The position numbers and the translations under genes are program-made. Below, piece by piece: positions 13,450 through 19,424 of a DNA stretch of 19,424 nt. Under the pieces are notes generated by a model, which saw only the letters and a list, made by a program, of their open reading frames with translations, searched no databases and was not told the DNA's origin. Location of the stretch: positions 1-19,424 of the forward strand of contig CAKUIK010000042.1 in assembly GCA_934661005.1 (NCBI GenBank), given 5' to 3'. How positions within the stretch are numbered: position 1 is the first letter of the stretch; the number at the start of each line of letters is the position of its first letter. This DNA is from an uncultured Slackia sp. (GTDB lineage: Bacteria; Actinomycetota; Coriobacteriia; Coriobacteriales; Eggerthellaceae).

Positions 13450-15160
13450 GGTTACCATCGACGGCATTGCCGTTTCGGCTCCCAAGGGCTCGACTATCCT
13501 CGATGCAGCGAAACTCGCCGGCGTGGACATTCCCACGCTGTGCTTCATGAGGGAAATCAACGAAATTGGTTCGTGCCGCGTATGCGTGGTGGAAGTTGAG
13601 AGCCAGGAGGCACTGGCCGCCGCGTGCAACACGCCCGTTTTCGATGGCATGGTGGTGCGCACGGCAACCCCGCGCGTCATCGCGGCGCGTCGCTCCAATG
13701 TTGAAACCATTTTGGCAACCCACCGCAGCGAATGCACCACGTGCAAGCGCAGCGGCACCTGCGCCCTGCAAGCCGTGGCGAACTCGCTCGGCGTTGCCGA
13801 TTTCGATCGCGACCCCGAATATGCGTTTGAGGAATGGGACGAGAGCTTCCCGTTGCAGCGCGACGCAACCAAATGCATCCGTTGCATGCGCTGCGTGGCG
13901 GAGTGCGCGAAAGTCCAGCATTGCGCTGTGTGGGAAGTTGCTGGCCCTGCTGCGCATCGCGGTGTGCGCGTCGCGGGCGGCGTCGACATCGCCAGCGCGA
14001 ACTGTGCTCTGTGTGGCCAGTGCGTCACGCATTGCCCCACGGGCGCGCTTACCGCGCGCGACGACACGTCCAAAGTGCTCGATGCCTTGGCTGACCCCCA
14101 AGTAATAACCGTGGTTCAGGTTGCGCCCGCCATCCGTTCGGCATGGGGTGAAGGCGTGGGGCTTTCTCGCGACGAGGCAACGCAGGGCCGCATGGCTTCC
14201 GCGCTGCGCGCACTTGGGTTTGACTACGTTTACGACACCGATTTCGCGGCAGACCTCACCATTATGGAAGAGGCCAACGAATTTATTGAGTGGATTAAAG
14301 AAGAAAAGCCGCGGCCGATGTTCACGAGCTGCTGCCCGGGTTGGGTGCGTTTTGCCAAGCAGCATTATCCGCAGTTCGTAGGCCAGCTTTCCACGAGCAA
14401 ATCTCCGCATGAGATGCTCGGTGCAACCGCGAAGGCGCTTTTGAGCGAGCAGGCTTCCGAACAAGGGAAACGTGTATTCGTCGTGTCGGTCATGCCCTGT
14501 ATCGCCAAAAAATACGAGGCGGGCGTGCCTCAGCTTTCGAGTGAAGCGGGCCAAGATGTTGACGCGGTTATCACCACGCGCGAATTCGACCGCATGCTGC
14601 GCATGTTCAACGTGAATTGCGCGGCGCTCGCCGAAAGCGATTTCGACGATCCTCTGGGCACGTCGACCGGCGCTGGCACCATTTTCGGACGCACGGGCGG
14701 TGTTATGGAGGCGGCGCTTCGTTCGGCGGCGTTCTTCCTCACTGGTGAAAAACCCGATTTCGAGACATGCGATACCACGGCGGCTACGCCTGATAAACCC
14801 TGGGTCGATAAAACGCTCGATATCGCCGGAATGAAACTGCATATAGCCATTGCCAGCGGCTTGGGTAACACCGCGAAGCTGCTCGACGCGCTCGATGCGG
14901 GCGAGGCCATTTACGACTTCGTCGAAATCATGGCGTGTCCGGGCGGTTGCGTGGGTGGCGGCGGCCAGCCCATCGTCTTCAACTGCGAACTCGCGCGTGA
15001 ACGCGCCGGCGTGCTCAATTCGCTCGACGGCGCCGATGTGCTGCGCTACTCGCACGAGAACCCCGATATCAAGACGCTCTACGAGCGCTTATACGACCAT
15101 CCGCTCTCCCAAAAGGCTGAGGAATTGCTGCATACCAATCAGGCTGAGTGGGATATCTAA
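13442..15160 (+). CDS. hydA: [FeFe]-hydrogenase catalytic subunit
   Basis: A 572-residue cytoplasmic [FeFe]-hydrogenase of the modular type of clostridial CpI (about 574 residues). It interconverts H2 with protons and electrons. Cofactor sites in order: [2Fe-2S] Cys34, Cys45, Cys48, Cys62; His94-Cys98-Cys101-Cys107 cluster; two [4Fe-4S] clusters (Cys145/148/151/155 and Cys188/191/194/198); and the H-cluster motifs TSCCPGW (Cys297 proton relay, Cys298 ligand), MPCIAKKYEA (Cys353) and MACPGGCVGGGGQP (Cys499, Cys503). The proton-path residues Glu276/277 and Ser319 also seem present. All catalytic positions are intact, so an active enzyme is expected. It overlaps the preceding GltD-like gene by 8 bases and ends one base before hydE. 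No HydC/NuoE thioredoxin-like subunit is nearby. Confidence 0.97.
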   Translation: MCKVTIDGIAVSAPKGSTILDAAKLAGVDIPTLCFMREINEIGSCRVCVVEVESQEALAAACNTPVFDGMVVRTATPRVIAARRSNVETILATHRSECTTCKRSGTCALQAVANSLGVADFDRDPEYAFEEWDESFPLQRDATKCIRCMRCVAECAKVQHCAVWEVAGPAAHRGVRVAGGVDIASANCALCGQCVTHCPTGALTARDDTSKVLDALADPQVITVVQVAPAIRSAWGEGVGLSRDEATQGRMASALRALGFDYVYDTDFAADLTIMEEANEFIEWIKEEKPRPMFTSCCPGWVRFAKQHYPQFVGQLSTSKSPHEMLGATAKALLSEQASEQGKRVFVVSVMPCIAKKYEAGVPQLSSEAGQDVDAVITTREFDRMLRMFNVNCAALAESDFDDPLGTSTGAGTIFGRTGGVMEAALRSAAFFLTGEKPDFETCDTTAATPDKPWVDKTLDIAGMKLHIAIASGLGNTAKLLDALDAGEAIYDFVEIMACPGGCVGGGGQPIVFNCELARERAGVLNSLDGADVLRYSHENPDIKTLYERLYDHPLSQKAEELLHTNQAEWDI

Positions 15161-15161
15161 T

Positions 15162-16244
15162 ATGCCAACGACTTTCGACATGGACACGTTTTCGTTGCTA
15201 GCGGACATGCTCGAGAACGACCATGCCTTGAAGTTGGAGGAATACGAGTGGCTCATCGCTCGGCGCACGCCCGCGATGGCCGCTGAGCTTGCGCGTCGTG
15301 CCGTTGCGGCGCGCAAGCTTGTGTATGGCGATGCGGTGTTCACGCGCGGGCTCATCGAGGTGTCGAGCTGCTGCAAGAACGATTGTTTCTACTGCGGTAT
15401 TCGCCGCTCGAATGGGGCCGCGCGTCGCTATCGTCTTTCCGCCGATGAGGTTGTCGAATGTGCGCATGCGGGTTACGACCTGGGCTTTCGCACCTTCGTT
15501 TTGCAGGGTGGGGAAGATTCGTTCTTTTCCGACGACGTGCTGTGCGGCGTGGTGTCTCGCATTCGCGAGGCGCATCCCGATTGCGCGATCACGCTTTCGT
15601 TCGGGGAGCGCAGCCGGAAAAGCTACGAGCGGCTGTTTTCAGCGGGTGCCGAGCGCTATCTGCTGCGCCATGAAACGGCAAGCCGCGAGCTGTACGCGCG
15701 CTGGCACCCCGCCGATATGTCGCTCGACGCCCGCATGCGCTGTCTTTCCGATTTGCGCGAGATTGGTTACGCGGTGGGCGTGGGCTTCATGGTTGGCGCT
15801 CCGTTCCAAACCGCGGCCGACCTTGCGCGCGATTTGCAGTTCATCGAGCGATTCCAGCCCGAAATGTGCGGCATTGGCCCGTTCGTGCCGCATCATGCAA
15901 CGCCGTTTGCGGCGTATGGGGCGGGCACGGTGGAGCTTACGTGTTACCTGCTCTCGATTATCAGGCTCATTAAGCCCAACGTGCTTTTGCCTGCGACTAC
16001 GGCTCTTGGCACTATTGCGCCTGATGGGCGGGAGCAGGGCATTCTTGCGGGGGCGAACGTGGTGATGCCGAACCTCTCGCCGGTGGCCCACCGCAAAGAC
16101 TACGACCTGTACGACAACAAGATTTGCACGGGCGAAGAAGCTGCGGAATGTCGCGAGTGCCTGGGCGCGCGCATGTTTTCCGTCGGCTATCGTTTGGCGG
16201 TCGACCGCGGCGATATGGCGCCCGCGCCTTCCGCCTGCATCTAA
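15162..16244 (+). CDS. hydE: [FeFe]-hydrogenase maturase HydE
   Basis: A 360-residue radical SAM enzyme that takes part in building the diiron part of the H-cluster. The SAM cluster motif CX3CX2C is Cys71-Cys75-Cys78 (CKNDCFYCGIR, with the GIR typical of HydE). QGGED (115-119) and the barrel strands follow. A C-terminal auxiliary site, Cys322-X7-Cys330-X2-Cys333, is spaced as in Thermotoga HydE, where it can hold a second cluster that is not essential. The ATG is one base after the hydA stop, so translation is probably coupled; no strong ribosome site is visible. Together with the next two genes it forms the complete maturation set. Confidence 0.96.
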   Translation: MPTTFDMDTFSLLADMLENDHALKLEEYEWLIARRTPAMAAELARRAVAARKLVYGDAVFTRGLIEVSSCCKNDCFYCGIRRSNGAARRYRLSADEVVECAHAGYDLGFRTFVLQGGEDSFFSDDVLCGVVSRIREAHPDCAITLSFGERSRKSYERLFSAGAERYLLRHETASRELYARWHPADMSLDARMRCLSDLREIGYAVGVGFMVGAPFQTAADLARDLQFIERFQPEMCGIGPFVPHHATPFAAYGAGTVELTCYLLSIIRLIKPNVLLPATTALGTIAPDGREQGILAGANVVMPNLSPVAHRKDYDLYDNKICTGEEAAECRECLGARMFSVGYRLAVDRGDMAPAPSACI

Positions 16245-16268
16245 TGTGTTTTATGAAGGAAGTGCATC

Positions 16269-17720
16269 ATGGGATATTCGTACAATCCAAAATCGTTGTG
16301 CGCCGACGAGTTCATCAACGACGAGGAAATCCAAGAAACGCTGGCGTACGCCGATGCTCATAAGAACGATTTGCAGCTATGCTACGACATTCTGGAAAAG
16401 TGTAAGCCGCATTTGCACCCTGCAAACGAGCACGGCGCCATGATCACGCACCGAGAGGCGAGCGTGCTTCTGGCCTGCGAGAACAAGGGCGTCAACGATG
16501 AAATCAAGCGTTTGGCGCACGACATCAAGCAGGCATATTACGGCAATCGCATCGTGCTGTTCGCGCCCTTGTATCTGTCGAACTACTGCGTGAACGGGTG
16601 TCTGTATTGCCCCTATCACGCCAAGAATCGCGAAATTCCGCGCCATAAGCTTACGCAGGACGAGATTCGTGCCGAGGTTATCGCGCTGCAAGACATGGGC
16701 CATAAGCGTCTGGCGATCGAGGCCGGCGAAGACCCGAAGCACAACCCCATCGAATACATTCTGGAATCGATGAACACCATCTATTCCATCAAGCATAAAA
16801 ACGGTGCCATCCGCCGCGTGAACGTGAATATCGCCGCCACCACGGTGGAGGAATATCGCATGCTCAAAGAGGCCGAAATTGGCACGTATATCCTGTTCCA
16901 GGAAACGTACAACAAGGAAGGCTATAAGCGCTTGCATCCCACGGGACCGAAGAGCGACTACAACTGGCACACCGAGGCTATGGACCGCGCCATGGAAGGC
17001 GGCATCGACGATGTGGGCCTGGGCGTGCTGTTCGGTCTGGAGAGCTATCGCTACGAATTCGCGGGGCTCATCATGCACGCCGAGCATTTGGAGGCCGTGC
17101 ACGGCGTGGGCCCGCATACCATTAGCGTGCCGCGCGTGAAGCCCGCCATGGACATCGACCCCGATGTGTTCGACAACGGCATTCCCGACAAGATGTTCGA
17201 GAAGATCATCGCGCTCATTCGCATTACCGTGCCGTACACGGGCATGATCATTTCCACGCGCGAGGGGCAAACCGTGCGCGAGCATGCGCTGCAATACGGC
17301 ATCAGCCAAATTTCGGGCGGCAGCCGCACGAGTGTGGGCGGCTATACGGAAGCCTTGCGCCCGCATGACACCGAGCAGTTCGACGTGAGCGACCAGCGCA
17401 CGCTCGACGAGGTAATCTCTTGGCTCATCGATCAAGAGCACGTGCCCAGCTTCTGCACGGCGTGCTACCGCGCGGGGCGCACGGGCGATAGGTTCATGAG
17501 CTTCTGCAAGAACGGACAAATTCTGAATTATTGCCACCCCAATGCGCTTATTACGCTGGCGGAGTATTTGGTCGACTACGCGACGCCCGAGACATTCCAG
17601 AAGGGTTTCGCGTTGCTCGAACGTGAGATGTATAAGATCAAAGACGACAATCGTCGACACCAGTGCGTGGAGGCAATTTATGCGATCGTGCACGAAGGCA
17701 AGCGCGACCAAAGGTTCTAA
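16269..17720 (+). CDS. hydG: [FeFe]-hydrogenase maturase HydG
   Basis: A 483-residue radical SAM tyrosine lyase that makes the CO and CN ligands of the H-cluster iron atoms. The SAM cluster is at Cys107-Cys111-Cys114 (CVNGCLYCPYH), and the second, iron-loading cluster of HydG is at Cys396-Cys399-Cys422 (CX2CX22C), so both active sites are intact. ThiH-like features such as EAGEDP (151-156) and SGGSRTSVGGY (349-359) are present. Length and motifs are standard for the family. GAAGGAAG (16255-16262) precedes the ATG, 24 bases after hydE. It is distinguished from ThiH by the C-terminal cluster spacing and by the neighbours. Confidence 0.97.
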   Translation: MGYSYNPKSLCADEFINDEEIQETLAYADAHKNDLQLCYDILEKCKPHLHPANEHGAMITHREASVLLACENKGVNDEIKRLAHDIKQAYYGNRIVLFAPLYLSNYCVNGCLYCPYHAKNREIPRHKLTQDEIRAEVIALQDMGHKRLAIEAGEDPKHNPIEYILESMNTIYSIKHKNGAIRRVNVNIAATTVEEYRMLKEAEIGTYILFQETYNKEGYKRLHPTGPKSDYNWHTEAMDRAMEGGIDDVGLGVLFGLESYRYEFAGLIMHAEHLEAVHGVGPHTISVPRVKPAMDIDPDVFDNGIPDKMFEKIIALIRITVPYTGMIISTREGQTVREHALQYGISQISGGSRTSVGGYTEALRPHDTEQFDVSDQRTLDEVISWLIDQEHVPSFCTACYRAGRTGDRFMSFCKNGQILNYCHPNALITLAEYLVDYATPETFQKGFALLEREMYKIKDDNRRHQCVEAIYAIVHEGKRDQRF

Positions 17721-17792
17721 AGGCGTGCCGCTTGCGTTGCTACTTAGCAAACGCGCAGGTGGCGGTGGCATGGCGAAAGGAATGGTGCTGGC

Positions 17793-19223
17793 ATGGGGCT
17801 CAACGATACGCCTTCGGGCGAACGTGTTCGCATAGGCTTTTTCGGCGTGCGCAACGCCGGCAAGTCGAGCTTGGTGAACGCTGTGTGCGGCCAACAGGTC
17901 GCGCTCGCAAGCGACGTGGCCGGCACCACGACCGATCCGGTGAAAAAGGCTATGGAGCTTTTGCCTTTGGGTCCAGTCGATGTTATTGACACCCCCGGCA
18001 TCGACGATGAGGGTGATTTGGGCGAGCGCCGCGTGGCGCGCGCGAAAGAGATGCTCGCCGGCTGCGATGTGGCGGTACTGGTGACCGATGCCACGCGTGG
18101 GCCGGCGGCGGCCGAGCGAGAATTGGTGTCCACCTTCGAACAGCGGGCGATTCCGTATGTGGTGGCGCGCAACAAGGCCGATTTGCTTGAAGGCGCGGTG
18201 GTTGGCTGTGGACGCGCGGCTGCTGGCGGCGAGCCGCTCGCTTCGGGCGCTCTTCGCGTGGATGAAGGGAGCTCGCGCGATGCTCGGGTTCGTTCGATTG
18301 CGCACGGCCGCGCCGATGGCGCGCCGGGCGATGCTGGGTCAAATGGTATCGCGACGTGCGGCGATGACTTGACCGATGGCGCCGCGTCGGCGAATTGCGG
18401 GCAGAGCGGCGCTTCGCCGCGTAAGGGCGATTCTGCGGCCTGCGCCTCGCATGCAGAGCTTCTCGTGAGCGCGCGGACGGGTGCGGGCGTTGTTGAGCTG
18501 AAAGAAGCTATTGCGCGCATTGGAGCTGCCGCGAAGCCCGAGCGCCGTGTAGTGGGCGATTTGCTGTCGCCGGGCGATGTAGTGGTTCTTGTTGTGCCCA
18601 TCGATTCTTCGGCGCCGAAGGGTCGCATCATCTTGCCGCAGCAGCTCGTGCTGCGCGACGTGCTCGATTCCCACGCGAGTGCGGTTGCCTGCCAGCCCGA
18701 AGAGCTTGCCGGCGTGCTCGCGGCGCTGCCGAGCGTGCGGCTTGTGATTACCGACTCGCAGATGTTTGGCCAGGTGTCGCGCATCGTTCCAGAAACGTGT
18801 CCGCTCACGTCGTTTTCCATCCTCATGGCGCGCTACAAAGGCGGCCTCGGTGCGCTCGTGCGCGGCGCCGAGGCGCTTGCTGGGCTGACCGACGAAAGCC
18901 GAGTGCTCATTTCCGAAGGGTGCACGCACCATCGCCAATGCGAAGACATCGGCACCGTGAAAATGCCCGCGTGGGTTCGCCAGCATTGTGGTGCGAAACC
19001 GGTGTTTGATTTCACTCAGGGACGCGATTTCCCTGAAGACGTGAGCGCTTACGATGTGGTGGTGCATTGCGGCGGGTGCATGCTTAACGAGCGCGAGATG
19101 CAGCATCGTATGCGCATTGCGAAGGCGAGCGGCACGCCTATGGTGAACTATGGCGTGGCAATCGCCTGCATGCACGGCATTCTCGAGCGCAGCCTCAAGC
19201 CTTTGCGCGGCTTCGGAATCTAA
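17793..19223 (+). CDS. hydF: [FeFe]-hydrogenase maturation GTPase HydF with insertion
   Basis: A 476-residue scaffold GTPase that receives the diiron subcluster from HydE and HydG and loads it into HydA. GTPase motifs: P-loop GVRNAGKS (18-25), Thr-rich G2 (45-47), DTPG (66-69), NKAD (127-130) and SARTG (226-230). The cluster-binding C-terminus has Cys377-x-His379 and HCGGC (His425, Cys426, Cys429). The protein is about 70-80 residues longer than usual: between NKAD and SARTG lies a Gly/Ala/Ser/Asp-rich stretch of about 85 residues (135-219), lacking structure-forming patterns and carrying four scattered Cys. The open frame runs through it. It sits 72 bases after hydG, with AAAGGAA upstream of the only suitable ATG. 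A hairpin follows 47 bases after the stop. Confidence 0.94.
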   Translation: MGLNDTPSGERVRIGFFGVRNAGKSSLVNAVCGQQVALASDVAGTTTDPVKKAMELLPLGPVDVIDTPGIDDEGDLGERRVARAKEMLAGCDVAVLVTDATRGPAAAERELVSTFEQRAIPYVVARNKADLLEGAVVGCGRAAAGGEPLASGALRVDEGSSRDARVRSIAHGRADGAPGDAGSNGIATCGDDLTDGAASANCGQSGASPRKGDSAACASHAELLVSARTGAGVVELKEAIARIGAAAKPERRVVGDLLSPGDVVVLVVPIDSSAPKGRIILPQQLVLRDVLDSHASAVACQPEELAGVLAALPSVRLVITDSQMFGQVSRIVPETCPLTSFSILMARYKGGLGALVRGAEALAGLTDESRVLISEGCTHHRQCEDIGTVKMPAWVRQHCGAKPVFDFTQGRDFPEDVSAYDVVVHCGGCMLNEREMQHRMRIAKASGTPMVNYGVAIACMHGILERSLKPLRGFGI

Positions 19224-19270
19224 CGCGCGTCGCGGCTGGCGCGCCCGCGTCGGTTCGTTCCCTCCTGGCA

Positions 19271-19301
19271 TGTTAAATGCTCGTAGCGTTTAACAGGTTT
19301 T
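19271..19301 (+). terminator. Terminator after hydF
   Basis: TGTTAAATGCT (19271-19281) pairs with AGCGTTTAACA (19285-19295), with one G-U pair and a CGT loop, followed by GGTTTTG. It would end the hydrogenase operon. It contains the right copy of the 23-base cluster-edge repeat. Confidence 0.65.
19276..19298 (+). repeat. 23-base cluster-edge repeat, right copy
   Basis: Identical over 23 bases, and in the same orientation, to 1909-1931. Here it forms most of a tight hairpin with the preceding TGTTA. The flanks of the two copies differ, so only the core is shared. Confidence 0.8.
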
Positions 19302-19349
19302 GGGAAGGCGGCGTTTGCGAATGGCGGGCGTTTTGACCACGATATGCGG

Positions 19350-19424
19350 GGGGTGCGGACAATTCCTTGGACCAGCCTAAGCGGCTAGTCCCTTGCTTAT
19401 CCGGTACTGCATGGGGCTCATCCA
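19350..19424 (-). mobile_element. End of an IS3-like insertion sequence
   Basis: The window ends in the last part of an insertion sequence on the minus strand. It contains a transposase C-terminus and, beyond its stop, a stretch that looks like an IS end (GGGTGCGGACAATTCCTTGG, 19351-19370). The exact IS border and any target duplication cannot be fixed because the rest lies outside the window. Confidence 0.55.
19377..19424 (-). CDS. Transposase C-terminus, partial (IS3-type OrfB)
   Basis: Only the last 15 residues are visible, WMSPMQYRISKGLAA, followed by a TAG stop. The pattern (G/W)MSPxQYR is the typical C-terminal end of IS3-family OrfB integrases (DDE transposases). The catalytic residues lie outside the window, so activity cannot be judged. 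Convergent with hydF. Confidence 0.6.
   Translation of the reverse strand, partial: WMSPMQYRISKGLAA

Noticed and set aside
11500..14073. Very long open frame on the minus strand, antisense to the GltD-like gene and hydA
   Set aside because: It is opposite two genes with complete motif sets, its product is rich in Arg, Ala and His without domain patterns, and such frames are common in GC-rich coding DNA.
16269..17720. ThiH (thiamine biosynthesis) instead of HydG
   Set aside because: The C-terminal CX2CX22C cluster motif and the hydA-hydE-hydF context identify HydG.
16377..18305. Long minus-strand frame antisense to hydG and hydF
   Set aside because: It crosses two clear genes and the gap between them, with no domain signal.
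1..19424. CRISPR arrays, tRNA or rRNA genes
   Set aside because: No regularly spaced repeats, cloverleaf-like segments or rRNA signatures were seen on reading either strand.

Overview
The window looks like chromosomal DNA of a gut actinobacterium of the class Coriobacteriia, family Eggerthellaceae. The base composition is GC-rich, NarL-type regulators and flavoprotein reductases are typical of the group, and the central enzymes match in length, order of function and remembered sequence those of the equol producers Slackia and Adlercreutzia. Slackia is my best guess for the genus, from memory only.

Layout, left to right. A minus-strand beta-helix lipoprotein (37-1272) and a cold-shock gene with a hairpin-rich leader (1450-1816) form the left flank. 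A NarL/LuxR-type regulator with a degenerate receiver domain (2058-2825) has its own -10 box and terminator. Next comes the isoflavone-reducing cluster: a dihydrodaidzein-racemase-like VOC protein (3182), EtfB and EtfA (3674-5305), tetrahydrodaidzein reductase (5381), dihydrodaidzein reductase (6978), a small four-helix membrane protein (7934), daidzein reductase (8494) and a second copy of the membrane protein (10854). A terminator at 11354 closes this part. A tight second operon follows: a GltD-like flavoprotein fused to a NuoF-type iron-sulfur domain (11611), a [FeFe]-hydrogenase with the full HydA/CpI cofactor set (13442), and the maturases HydE, HydG and HydF (15162-19223). A hairpin terminator and the end of an IS3-like element on the minus strand finish the window.

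How the genes may work together. Daidzein would be reduced by DZNR to dihydrodaidzein, epimerised by the racemase, reduced by DHDR to tetrahydrodaidzein, and reductively dehydroxylated by THDR to S-equol. Etf probably carries electrons to or from one of the flavoenzymes. The hydrogenase pair could exchange electrons between H2 and NAD(P)H or an internal carrier, so H2 in the gut could supply the reductions, or excess reductant could leave as H2. The enzymes of the pathway are known. The less explored parts are the dedicated hydrogenase module, the paired membrane proteins, the receiver-deficient regulator and several active-site substitutions. A nearly identical 23-base element lies at both edges of the cluster (1909 and 19276), and an IS end lies just beyond the right copy.
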